This document shows, piece by piece, positions 41,610-50,095 of a DNA stretch of 64,000 nucleotides (the first letter of the stretch is position 1; every line of letters begins with the position of its first letter). The position numbers were made by a program, and so were the translations under genes. Under the pieces are notes generated by a model. The model worked only from the letters and a program-made list of their open reading frames with translations. It was not told where the DNA came from and did no database searches. This DNA comes from an uncultured Alphaproteobacteria bacterium (lineage in GTDB: Bacteria > Pseudomonadota > Alphaproteobacteria > RF32 > CAG-239), in the NCBI GenBank assembly GCA_910585375.1, contig CAJUCZ010000001.1:65406-129405 (forward strand), in the 5' to 3' direction.

Positions 41610-42260
41610 TTATCCCAATAATGTCAAAATAATACCTATGACAACGGGAATAGACAGGTTGTCATCAATTTCAATCCGGTCTTCAAACATTTCGGCAACG
41701 GTTGCAGCCAGGCAGGCTATGACGCCGGCATAGGTGAAGTGGTATATCGGCTCATAGCACATATTAATCAGCAAAGCACTCATAAAAAAGGCTACCGTTC
41801 CTTCCAGCGATTTTTGCTTGTACAATTTGCGCGTTCCATAGGCCTTGCCGAATAAAGCCGCACAGGTGTCTGAGATCAGCATGACGGTTAAGGCAATGAC
41901 AGCCACGGGTTTTGAGAACATAAGCGTGCAGGCAATTGCTGCCATTAAAACATACATCGAACCGCTGACCTGAAATGTCTGGCGTTTGGTTTCTTTGTTG
42001 CGCAAAAGGCGAAAGAAAAGTATGCCGAAAGTTTTTCTGGCCCAACGGTATCGTTTGTAGTTGGCATATTCCAATATTGTATTGCCGACAAACAATACTG
42101 AGAAAACCATAATGGCAAAACCGGGATGGGCGAAATATATTAAAGCCGGGATCCATAATGAGCTCAGATGTATGCTTTTACGGAAAAGTTCTTTTTTGAA
42201 AGATTTTTGCAGATGCAATTTTTTGCGCGCTTGGATTTGGCCAATAAGCTGTTTGAGCAT
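41610..42260 (-). CDS. Diacylglycerol/polyprenol kinase family protein
   Basis: 216 residues, about six helices. Signature segments RKSIHLSSLWIPALIYF, ISDTCAALFGKAYG near 136-149 and KSLEGTVAFF near 155-164 are those of the CTP-dependent SEC59/DGK1/VTE5-type lipid kinases, not of DgkA. It starts directly where the LTA-synthase-like membrane gene stops. The lipid substrate is unknown. Confidence 0.8.
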   Translation of the reverse strand: MLKQLIGQIQARKKLHLQKSFKKELFRKSIHLSSLWIPALIYFAHPGFAIMVFSVLFVGNTILEYANYKRYRWARKTFGILFFRLLRNKETKRQTFQVSGSMYVLMAAIACTLMFSKPVAVIALTVMLISDTCAALFGKAYGTRKLYKQKSLEGTVAFFMSALLINMCYEPIYHFTYAGVIACLAATVAEMFEDRIEIDDNLSIPVVIGIILTLLG

Positions 42261-42971
42261 TTATTTTTCCAGTTTGCTTTTTATTTTGTTGAGTGCCGGT
42301 TTGACTTCCTGTTTGTCTATCACTTTCATCAGGCTGTATGTGCCCTCTTCCGCCATGAGATTGTTATAAATATTGGCTGTGGCTTCAAGTTTTTCAATAT
42401 CAATATTCATATAGGCAAAGAAGCAGACAACAATATAAAGGCTGCTTTCAAAGAGGCGGCGGCCGAACCCCGGAGACCGCAGGCTTGTGAACAGAAACGG
42501 CTTGGTCAGGCGGACGCAGGCAAATGTAAAGACGGCAATTGCTGCAAGAATCAGGATAACCGGATAAGTTTCGCTTACCATTTGATAAATTTCGCAAATA
42601 TATTCCCAGTAGTTTCGGTTTTCAAACAACAAAGCCGTGTTGTAATCTTTCCACAACAAAATGCCTATGATTTCTTCTATTGTTGTCAGAAAAACATAAA
42701 TACCGAACGAGGTAATGGTGATAATACGATCTGCAGGAGAATTCTGCCATTTGGGAGGCAGGATTAAAAGATAAAAAACATATGGGAGCAACAGGTATAA
42801 TGTGGAAACTGCCGTGGTCAGCAATAATACGCCTGAGGTTTTTACCATACTGAAAAAGCTTAGATCAAGTTCCTGATATTTGAGAAAAGTCAATATCAGC
42901 AACTCAAGAGCTTCTATGACCAAGCTGAAAATGAGTACCGGTATCAGCCGTCTGACAATAAATGAATTCAT
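42261..42971 (-). CDS. Membrane module resembling the N-terminus of LTA synthase, no catalytic domain
   Basis: 236 residues with about five or six helices, then a short soluble tail. The helix pattern and the last segment (NIYNNLMAEEGTYSLMKVI) recall the region just before the sulfatase-like domain of lipoteichoic-acid synthase/phosphoglycerol transferases (typically NGLYSFxxA). Here the protein ends ~30 residues later and the catalytic domain is absent. No stop-interrupted remnant of it is seen downstream, where the lipid kinase gene starts at once. Confidence 0.55.
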   Translation of the reverse strand: MNSFIVRRLIPVLIFSLVIEALELLILTFLKYQELDLSFFSMVKTSGVLLLTTAVSTLYLLLPYVFYLLILPPKWQNSPADRIITITSFGIYVFLTTIEEIIGILLWKDYNTALLFENRNYWEYICEIYQMVSETYPVILILAAIAVFTFACVRLTKPFLFTSLRSPGFGRRLFESSLYIVVCFFAYMNIDIEKLEATANIYNNLMAEEGTYSLMKVIDKQEVKPALNKIKSKLEK

Positions 42972-43103
42972 TTTGCTACCCCTGCGTGTTTGTCAACTGC
43001 AAGATTATATGCTTATGCGGTTTGTGGCAAGTTTTTTTTATGACTGCTCACAGTAAACATTCTAAAATATGCACAGGTTTATATTGGCAAATATTTTGTT
43101 TTT

Positions 43104-43421
43104 TCAAGAATTAAAAAGATTTTTGATTGACAATACCAGAGTTTGATGGTTTTCTTCCGTTCGTCCGTGGCCTGCAAGACGATGCCCAGTGTCGGTTGCC
43201 GCACTCTGAAAGTAATGAGTGATAAATAATCTGGTGGCGTAGCTCAGCCCCAGTTCCGGATCTTTATATTTGGAAATAAATTCAATCAGCAGGTTTCTTG
43301 ATGTCTTTTCTTTTTTGCAGATTTCTTTCAGGGCATCCCATTCAGCCACGCATAAACGCATACTGGTTCGCCGTTCGTTGACATTAATTATACGGTTACA
43401 TAATTTCGTATTTTTCATCAT
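43104..43421 (-). CDS. Ribbon-helix-helix domain protein
   Basis: About 105 residues. The segment RRTSMRLCVAEWDALKEICK near 17-36 followed by SRNLLIEFISKY is the RHH_4-type fold known in alphaproteobacteria as a small regulator. The C-terminal half is poorly conserved-looking. ATG 43421 or 43418 are possible; a GTG lies at 43427. DNA-binding role inferred. Confidence 0.65.
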   Translation of the reverse strand: MMKNTKLCNRIINVNERRTSMRLCVAEWDALKEICKKEKTSRNLLIEFISKYKDPELGLSYATRLFITHYFQSAATDTGHRLAGHGRTEENHQTLVLSIKNLFNS

Positions 43422-43587
43422 ATACACTTTAAGTTGTTATTTAACAAATATAGATACTACATCATCTAAATCTATATTACAATTAAAAAACTCAAACAAC
43501 ACAATATTTTGTATTATTAGTAATCTTTATATATAACATATTATATGTGTTTGGCGCTTCTATATGAAAGAATCGGAATTTATGTCT

Positions 43588-44478
43588 TTAATGAAGTTCA
43601 ATACAGATGAGATCATATTTTTTTAGAAATTTTATAGGTTTATAGTTCATCTTTACACGTCTCAACCCTTGGTCATTCAAGTCCTGCTCTCTGTTAACAA
43701 GGCGGAAACCCTGATTGTTTTCTAAGAAAAGTTGATTTATGGCAGCATACGCGCCTTTAAAATTATATAGTGCTTTTTCAAAGTGAATGATAATTTCATC
43801 TTTGTTGATAATTTCTGCTATTGTATAAGCAACGATTTCGCCATCAATGCGCAATATTCCGCCCAAAAGGTTGCGGCAGAGATTGTCCCAGTTGTGCAAG
43901 ACGCGACAAATGGCATTGTGTTCTTCTTGCAGGCAGCGGTCATCGGCATTTTCCTGCTGTGCCAGCCAGATATTTTGGAAAGCACAAATTTCCGCAATAT
44001 CTTTTGAGGTCATATTATCGTATTCATAATCGTACATTTCTTTGAACTGATTAGCCGCTTTCCTTTTACTGCGGAACTTTTGTCCGCTCAACGTTGTCAA
44101 TTCGGCAGCATCATAAATGTATTCCCAGTTGCCCCGGTCTTCTTTGATAAAAATTTGTCCGGGATAGCCTTTCTCCAATTGACGGGCAAGACCTTCCGGA
44201 ATGCGGTAAAATTTGATACAACCGTCACTGAGCAGGCTGATACGCTGCGGCCAGTCTTTTTGTTGCCAGTTGCCGATCGGAGAATACATATGGCAATGGT
44301 TTTTGCCGCGGCTGCATATCCAGCACAAGTCATCATCATAGGCCAGTTCAAAATGATATTTGTCATTCCAGCCCCACAAGTTGATAAAAGAATAGTCAGC
44401 GCTTTTGTCCCGGCATTTTTCATAATATTGCCGGTAGCGGTTGCAATCTTCCAATTCCAGCGGGTGAAACCGTATCAT
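43588..44478 (-). CDS. DUF2156 (acyltransferase-fold) protein
   Basis: About 296 residues from ATG 44478 (MIRFHPLELEDCNRYRQYYE); the upstream open frame lies inside the lipoprotein gene. It matches the C-terminal part of phosphatidylglycerol lysyltransferases: DYSFINLWGW, HMYSPIGNWQQ, SGQKFRSKRKAANQF, IHFEKALYNFKGAYAAINQL, NREQDLNDQGLRRVK. It uses a GNAT-like fold. No MprF membrane domain is present, so the product need not be aminoacyl-PG. It lies two bases after the lipoprotein gene. Confidence 0.85.
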   Translation of the reverse strand: MIRFHPLELEDCNRYRQYYEKCRDKSADYSFINLWGWNDKYHFELAYDDDLCWICSRGKNHCHMYSPIGNWQQKDWPQRISLLSDGCIKFYRIPEGLARQLEKGYPGQIFIKEDRGNWEYIYDAAELTTLSGQKFRSKRKAANQFKEMYDYEYDNMTSKDIAEICAFQNIWLAQQENADDRCLQEEHNAICRVLHNWDNLCRNLLGGILRIDGEIVAYTIAEIINKDEIIIHFEKALYNFKGAYAAINQLFLENNQGFRLVNREQDLNDQGLRRVKMNYKPIKFLKKYDLICIELH

Positions 44479-44479
44479 T

Positions 44480-44863
44480 TTATTTCTTCCTGCTGATACA
44501 GTCATCGCCGTTAAAGCTGTAGGATCTGACCGTGCCGTTGATGATGGTAAAAGACGTGCGGCAGTAATAAGTTTTGAAGCTGCCGTTTGACGGATAGCCA
44601 TAGTTATCTGTGGTAACGGCAGGATAATAAACTTCATTGCTGTAGGCGTCGGTTTGACCGTCAATCGGTTTGGCAAAGGTTTGGGCATAGGTTACAACCT
44701 TTTCTTCCGGCGTCAGGTAAAGCGTGTTGTCCGGCGTGCCCCATCCTTCGTACAGGCTGAGTTCACTTTGTCCGACCCACTCTCTGAGACCGGCGGCATA
44801 ATTTCCGGAATTGGCAGTGGCGCATCCGGCAAGCGCCAACAGCATGAAAAATATATAACGCAT
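44480..44863 (-). CDS. Small outer-membrane-type lipoprotein
   Basis: 127 residues with a clear lipobox (MLLALAGC near 7-14). The mature part starts TANSGNYAAGLREWVGQSEL and has LYEGWGTPDNTLYLTPEEK, a helix-then-beta order like BamE/SmpA-fold lipoproteins, but the similarity is weak. Two further cysteines (YYC, DDC) may form a disulfide. It is co-transcribed with the DUF2156 gene. Confidence 0.75.
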   Translation of the reverse strand: MRYIFFMLLALAGCATANSGNYAAGLREWVGQSELSLYEGWGTPDNTLYLTPEEKVVTYAQTFAKPIDGQTDAYSNEVYYPAVTTDNYGYPSNGSFKTYYCRTSFTIINGTVRSYSFNGDDCISRKK

Positions 44864-44942
44864 TGGCTTCTCCTTCTATCAGACAGATTTAATATTCGGC
44901 GGCGCACAGACAACCTAGCCGTTAGGATAGCTTAGCAAAGCG

Positions 44943-46244
44943 TTATATAAATTTGACGGGAGACGAGGTTTTATGCTGAAGCTTGGAAAGGTTTGCCTCA
45001 TTTATTTTCAGCTCAAGGCAGAGTTTGTCTTCATGCAGTCTGCTATTCAGGATGAGCGCGTTTTGATGCAGCCAAGACAGCAGAGCGCCATCGGCAGCCG
45101 GAATATTCAAGCTGACGGTTTTATTTTGTTCAGACAGGATTTCATCTATTTTGTGCAGGAAATTTTCTATGCCTTCGCCGGTTAAAGCCGAAACCGGCAA
45201 GGTGTTTTTCTTTTTGTTTTGTTTTAGGTTTTTTTGCCGTTCCTGTGACAGCATATCTGTTTTATTCAACAGTTCAATATAATTGCTCTGCTCTTCCACT
45301 TCATTCAGGCCGAGGCTTTTCAAAACCGAAATTACGTCGCGACGCTGAATGGCCGTATTTTCGTTGGCAATGTCCCGCACATGGACAATAATATCGGCGG
45401 CCAGAACTTCTTCCAGAGTGGCACGGAAAGACATAATCAGTTCGTGCGGCAAATCAGAAATGAAGCCGACGGTATCTGACAAAATAACCTCTCTGCCCGA
45501 TGGCAGTTTGATTTTGCGCAGCGTATTGTCCAAAGTGGCAAAAAGCAAATCTTCGGCAAAGACACCGGCATTGGCAATGCGGTTGAACAAAGAAGATTTT
45601 CCGGCATTGGTATAACCGACCAGAGCTACAACCGGATAAGGCACCTTTTGTCTGGCGCCACGCTGCAAGCCACGGGTTTGTTTGACTTTTTCCAGTTCTT
45701 TTTTGATGCGGACAATCTTGTTGTCGATAATGCGGCGATCCAATTCAATCTGGGTTTCGCCCGGCCCGCCCAAAAATCCGGCGCCGCCTCTTTGTCTTTC
45801 CAAGTGCGTCCAGCTGCGTACCAGACGGCTGCGCTGATAGGTAAGATGTGCCAACTCCACCTGCAGTTTGCCTTCGCTGGTCTGAGCACGTTCACCGAAG
45901 ATTTCAAGAATCAAAGCCGTACGGTCAATGACCTTTATGTTCAGTTCTTTTTCCAAATTCCGCTGTTGGATCGGCGTAAGCGAGGTATCTATGATTAACA
46001 ACTCTGCTTCAGCCAAATACGGCCGAAGCTTATCCAATATGCCGCGACTGAAAAAAGTTCCCGGTTTGATTTCCCTTATTTTGACAATTTCACGATGAGT
46101 AACTTCAAGATTGATTGCCAAAGCCAGCCCGCAGGCTTCTTCAAGCCTGGCCTCGGGAGAAAGCTCGGCGTTTTTGCCGCTGACACAAGGGTAAACAACA
46201 CAAGCACGGGATTTGCGATTTGAATTTATCTCAATTATCGGCAA
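44943..46244 (-). CDS. hflX: GTPase HflX
   Basis: Ribosome-associated GTPase that splits stalled 70S ribosomes. 433 residues: N-terminal HflX domain (VTHREIVKIREIKPGTFFSR), the Gly-rich linker GGAGFLGGPGETQIELDRR, then G1 GYTNAGKSSL near 219, G3 DTVGFI and G4 NKTD. It follows hfq by three bases, the conserved hfq-hflX pair. Confidence 0.95.
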   Translation of the reverse strand: MPIIEINSNRKSRACVVYPCVSGKNAELSPEARLEEACGLALAINLEVTHREIVKIREIKPGTFFSRGILDKLRPYLAEAELLIIDTSLTPIQQRNLEKELNIKVIDRTALILEIFGERAQTSEGKLQVELAHLTYQRSRLVRSWTHLERQRGGAGFLGGPGETQIELDRRIIDNKIVRIKKELEKVKQTRGLQRGARQKVPYPVVALVGYTNAGKSSLFNRIANAGVFAEDLLFATLDNTLRKIKLPSGREVILSDTVGFISDLPHELIMSFRATLEEVLAADIIVHVRDIANENTAIQRRDVISVLKSLGLNEVEEQSNYIELLNKTDMLSQERQKNLKQNKKKNTLPVSALTGEGIENFLHKIDEILSEQNKTVSLNIPAADGALLSWLHQNALILNSRLHEDKLCLELKINEANLSKLQHKTSSPVKFI

Positions 46245-46247
46245 GGT

Positions 46248-46478
46248 TTACGCTTCGTTTTCTTGAATTTCAACTTCAACAGCTTCGGCCGGCATGATGG
46301 TCGAAACCGCATGTTTGTATATCAGCTGGGTATGACCGTCTCTTCTTAACAGCAGAGAAAAGCTGTCAAACCAGGTGATGATTCCCTGCAATTTTACGCC
46401 GTTTACCAAAAAAACGGTAACGGAAATTTTGTTTTTGCGGATGTTTTCCAAAAAATCTTCCTGTACATTCTGAGACAT
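46248..46478 (-). CDS. hfq: RNA chaperone Hfq
   Basis: 76 residues, compact alphaproteobacterial length. Sm1 [20 protein letters not shown] and Sm2 [11 protein letters not shown] are intact, including the YKHA loop. Pairs small RNAs with mRNAs as a hexamer. The gene stands between a HAD gene and hflX; AAGGAAAA lies before its ATG. Confidence 0.95.
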   Translation of the reverse strand: MSQNVQEDFLENIRKNKISVTVFLVNGVKLQGIITWFDSFSLLLRRDGHTQLIYKHAVSTIMPAEAVEVEIQENEA

Positions 46479-46532
46479 GTTTTTTTCCTTTAATTATTAT
46501 GTTTTTTATTAGTTTAACAACATTTTGTCTTA

Positions 46533-47171
46533 TTAGTAAAGCATTGTTTGCAATAAAGGTACAAAATCTTTCAATGACCGCAGTTTATAATCAGGCTGCC
46601 GTCCGACATAACGGCCGTAACTCTTAACAATAATAACAGAACACCCCAGCGTTCTGGCCATTTCTACATCTGAAGCGCCGTCACCCAGAACCAGCATTTC
46701 TCCGGAAGGCGGAACTTGTCCGCAAAACAACCCTGCGCAGGCTGCCGCTTCGTTTTTGTTGGTTACATAATCTCCCGAGCCGCATATTTTGATAAAGTAG
46801 TTCGTCCAGCCGCAGAATTCTATCTCCCGCCGTAAAATTTCGCGGTCTTTAGCACTTTGTATGTAACATTTTATATTATTCTTCCGGCAGAAAGCCAGAA
46901 TTTCTTCCGCACCGCGCCGTTTGCTGATATATTTCAGGTGATTCTCACGCATGAAAGTATAAAAATATTGTTTGGCTTCTTCACGAATCTCCGGGGCGAA
47001 AACAAGTTCAAAAATATTTTTGTCCGGGTTGGCGGCACAGGTTTCGCGGATATACTGATAAGTTATATTTGTGATGTTAAAGCGGGAAAAAGTTTCTTCA
47101 AAAGAAATTTTCAAAAAACGTACGGTATTTACAAGTGTGCCGTCCCAGTCAAAAATAATATGTTTTATCAT
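46533..47171 (-). CDS. HAD-superfamily hydrolase between trkA and hfq
   Basis: 212 residues. Motif I IIFDWDGTLVNT, motif II IQSAKD, motif III lysine around TNKNEAAACAG, motif IV VLGDGASDVEMA. It resembles phosphoglycolate-type phosphatases and is distantly like the 38247-38912 enzyme (DWDxTL, then a helical cap). Normal base composition, so not part of that island. Inserted in an otherwise conserved trkA-hfq-hflX block. Confidence 0.85.
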   Translation of the reverse strand: MIKHIIFDWDGTLVNTVRFLKISFEETFSRFNITNITYQYIRETCAANPDKNIFELVFAPEIREEAKQYFYTFMRENHLKYISKRRGAEEILAFCRKNNIKCYIQSAKDREILRREIEFCGWTNYFIKICGSGDYVTNKNEAAACAGLFCGQVPPSGEMLVLGDGASDVEMARTLGCSVIIVKSYGRYVGRQPDYKLRSLKDFVPLLQTMLY

Positions 47172-47186
47172 TGATTATGCCTTTGC

Positions 47187-48542
47187 TTAAGAAAATAGTT
47201 TTTCGGCTTTTTTTACGGCATCGGCGCCGACATAGACAACAAGCCGGTCATTTAAGCCGATTTTTTCCTGCGGGAGCGGAAAGGAAACTGTTCCATTGCG
47301 ATAAAGGGCACAAATTTTGCTGTTGGGCGGAAGTTTCAGAGCTGAAAGCTTTTTTTCAAGTACCCGGGAAGTTTCTCCGATTTTTACTTCCCAGATTTCG
47401 CCAAAGCCTCGGCCGAGCGAATGTGCCTTAACAATCTTGGCTTTACGGATTTCTTTCAGAATATGGGAGATGGTGACGGAAGAGCGGTCAACCCAGACAT
47501 TTTCCGGAGCATTCAGCAAATTGGTGTAAGCACGGGAGTTTATGAGGGATATGGTTGATGTGGCGCCCAGAGCTCCTGCCAGCAGCGGAAAAAGCATGTT
47601 ATCTTTATCGGATTCCGTTATGCTGACGGCAACATCGGCATTTTCAATGCCGGCTTCCTGAATTATTGTATCATTCATTAAATTGCCGTTGATGACGGAA
47701 GTGCTGTTCAGATGTTTGGCCAGTCGGCGGGCAGCTGCCGCATCATTTTCAATGATTTTAACGCTCAAAATATTATCATCGCGCTCCAGCTTTTGTGCAA
47801 GATGCAATGCTATCCGGCTGCCGCCGAAGATAACAACGCGCTCAACCATCGGTTTGTCCATGTCAAAAGCATGAATGGCATCGTAAAGTTTGTTTTTTTC
47901 CACAAGAAAATAAACTTCGTCCCCTTCATCCAGAATGTCTTCATCCCGCGGGATGAAAGAAGAGCCGTTACGAATGATGTTGATAAAGGAAACATCAAGT
48001 TCCGGCGCCAGCAGCGAAAGCTGGCTCAGCGGCGTTTTAATCAGCGGGCATTTCTTATTGCAGCGCAGGCAGACAAGTTTTAAGTTATCATCACACAGTG
48101 ACAGAGACTCCAAGGCACCGGGAAGTTTTATCAGGTTGTAAATTGCCGTGGCAATGGAAATATCCGGTGAGATAATCAAGTCAATCGGAGCATCGCTGTC
48201 ATTATACAATCCGGCCCAGTCGGGGGAAAGAAACTCCTCATTGTCGAGACGGGCAATTTTTTCGGGGATATTAAAAAGCGTATGAGCCAACTGGCAGGCA
48301 ACGATATTGACTTCATCACTGTCAGTGACGGACAAAAGAATATCCGTATTGGCGGCATTGGCATTTTTTAAGGTTTCGGGATGCGAAACCGAACCTAAAA
48401 TCGGGCGTATATCCCAAGCTCTGGAGATTTCATCCAGATTTTTTGAGTTGTTGTCTATTACGACAATGTCGTTGCTGCCCTGCGTCAGATAGCCGATAAT
48501 ACTGGCTCCGACACTGCCGGCGCCGCCGATGATTATTTTCAT
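47187..48542 (-). CDS. trkA: Trk system potassium regulator TrkA
   Basis: Cytoplasmic NAD(H)-binding gate of TrkH. 451 residues with two RCK units: the first starts IIIGGAGSVGASIIGYL with the acidic IDNN end, the second VVIFGGSRIALHLAQKLE near 233; each is followed by a TrkA-C domain (the last LKLPPNSKICALYRNGTVSF). It lies 12 bases after dusB and before hfq; in many alphaproteobacteria ntrBCYX occupies the space between dusB and trkA. Confidence 0.93.
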   Translation of the reverse strand: MKIIIGGAGSVGASIIGYLTQGSNDIVVIDNNSKNLDEISRAWDIRPILGSVSHPETLKNANAANTDILLSVTDSDEVNIVACQLAHTLFNIPEKIARLDNEEFLSPDWAGLYNDSDAPIDLIISPDISIATAIYNLIKLPGALESLSLCDDNLKLVCLRCNKKCPLIKTPLSQLSLLAPELDVSFINIIRNGSSFIPRDEDILDEGDEVYFLVEKNKLYDAIHAFDMDKPMVERVVIFGGSRIALHLAQKLERDDNILSVKIIENDAAAARRLAKHLNSTSVINGNLMNDTIIQEAGIENADVAVSITESDKDNMLFPLLAGALGATSTISLINSRAYTNLLNAPENVWVDRSSVTISHILKEIRKAKIVKAHSLGRGFGEIWEVKIGETSRVLEKKLSALKLPPNSKICALYRNGTVSFPLPQEKIGLNDRLVVYVGADAVKKAEKLFS

Positions 48543-48554
48543 AATCTTTGTTCC

Positions 48555-49523
48555 TTAGCTTTTTGCACAATTTTTAAAATAGTCATCTATTGCCGAAAAT
48601 GCATCTGCAAAATTGTCAATTTTTACATAGTTCTCCCGAAAACGGCGGGCATCACGCAGATTTTTGCAGTACCAACAGACATATTTGCGGGACAACGGCA
48701 AAGCTAACTTTTCTCCATAATAGGCTGCCAATTCTTTAATATGGGTTAACAGGATTTGTTTTGTTTGCAAAACATCGGGGTCGGCCGGAAGGCTGCCGTT
48801 TTCCAGATAACAATGGCAGGCATTGATAAGCCATGGTGCCCCGAGTGCGGCACGGCCGATCATAACGCCGTCAACACCGGTATAATCAATCATTTCTTTG
48901 GCCTTTTGCGGCGAGGTAACATCGCCATTGCCAACAACCGGAATTTTTACTGCGTTTTTGACCTCGGCAATACAGTCCCAGTCAGCGGTGCCGGAATAAA
49001 AATCGCTGCGGGTGCGGCCGTGAACAGTAATATAAGATGCTCCGCTCTGTTCGCACATCCGGGCGGTGTCAACGGCATTGACATGATTGTTGTCCCAGCC
49101 TTTGCGAAATTTGACGCTGACTTTCAGCGGTGTGGCCCGCACCACGCTTTCTATGATTTTCCCTGCCAGCGGCAGGTTTTTGAGCAATGCCGAACCTGAA
49201 TTGTTGTTAACGATTTTTTTGACCGGACAGCCCATATTAATATCCAGAGCGAAAGCCCCAAGCTCTGCTACAAGTTTGGCCGCTTCGGCAAACAGTTGCG
49301 GTTCTCCGCCGACAAGCTGGACAATAACCGGATAATTTTCTTCTCTGACATCAGCTATCCGGTAGCTTTTAGGATTGCGGCGCTGCAAGGCGTTGACTGC
49401 AACCATTTCCGAAACAATGTTACCGGCACCGAGCGAGGCAATCAGCCTGCGCATCGGCCGGTCGGTAATTCCGGCCATGGGCGCCAGGAAAATCCGGCTT
49501 TTGAAATTCATGTTACCAATCAT
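48555..49523 (-). CDS. dusB: tRNA-dihydrouridine synthase DusB
   Basis: Reduces uridines in the tRNA D loop with FMN and NADPH. 322 residues: IFLAPMAGITDRPMRRL start, catalytic cysteine in INMGCPVKKI near 100, KFRKGWD, TVHGRTRSDFYSG, and VGNGDVTSP with VMIGRAALGAPW. The ATG at 49523 overlaps the stop of the unknown gene upstream (ATGA); ATG 49511 is an alternative. Confidence 0.95.
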   Translation of the reverse strand: MIGNMNFKSRIFLAPMAGITDRPMRRLIASLGAGNIVSEMVAVNALQRRNPKSYRIADVREENYPVIVQLVGGEPQLFAEAAKLVAELGAFALDINMGCPVKKIVNNNSGSALLKNLPLAGKIIESVVRATPLKVSVKFRKGWDNNHVNAVDTARMCEQSGASYITVHGRTRSDFYSGTADWDCIAEVKNAVKIPVVGNGDVTSPQKAKEMIDYTGVDGVMIGRAALGAPWLINACHCYLENGSLPADPDVLQTKQILLTHIKELAAYYGEKLALPLSRKYVCWYCKNLRDARRFRENYVKIDNFADAFSAIDDYFKNCAKS

Positions 49524-50083
49524 ATTTTAAAATCAAAGCTCCGATTGTTAGGATGCATAAAATCTAAGACGATTTTTGGTTCATTGTTGATATTAAACAC
49601 AAAATTATAAGCATCGCTGGCGTATTTGATGTTTTGTGCCGTGTTGAAATTTTGCAGCCAGTTGTCATTAATGTTTAATGTAGCGTCCCCTTCATAAATC
49701 CGGCTGGTCTGCTGAGCAGAATATTGTGGAAGCAAGGCGTGTAAGTCATCTAAAAAGTTATTTTTTTCAACCGTCTCAGCTTCATTGTTTGATGTTTTGT
49801 TCGAACTTTCTTTTTCAACCTCTTGTTTATTGGTCTTTTGTTGCTTTCCTTGCAGCGTATCTGGGTAAGAAATCAATTTTTGCAAGGTAAAAGCAGAACC
49901 GGGAGATAAACAGCCTATATTAAGAAAGCTGAAGTCAACCGAAGTTTTTTCAGAAAAACGTTCCTGCTGTTTTTCATAAGAAAAAGAAACATTTTTTTCT
50001 TTATTGGCGGTCAGCCGGCTGACTGATGACGAGATTTCATCATATATGCGGTTTATGCCGTATTCAGCCGTAAAAATCTGCAT
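49520..50083 (-). CDS. Unknown protein between the giant coiled-coil gene and dusB
   Basis: 187 residues, not recognised. N-terminal half is Ser/Lys/Asn-rich and likely unfolded (QGKQQKTNKQEVEKESSNK), the C-terminal part (about 110-187) looks folded with aromatic and Asn-rich segments (DNWLQNFNTAQNIKYASDAY). No signal peptide or membrane helix. It starts 12 bases after the giant gene and overlaps dusB, so it is in one transcript with both. Flagellar-regulator-like low-complexity proteins look similar, but I cannot support that. Confidence 0.65.
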   Translation of the reverse strand: MQIFTAEYGINRIYDEISSSVSRLTANKEKNVSFSYEKQQERFSEKTSVDFSFLNIGCLSPGSAFTLQKLISYPDTLQGKQQKTNKQEVEKESSNKTSNNEAETVEKNNFLDDLHALLPQYSAQQTSRIYEGDATLNINDNWLQNFNTAQNIKYASDAYNFVFNINNEPKIVLDFMHPNNRSFDFKI

Positions 50084-50095
50084 CCTTAAGCCCTA

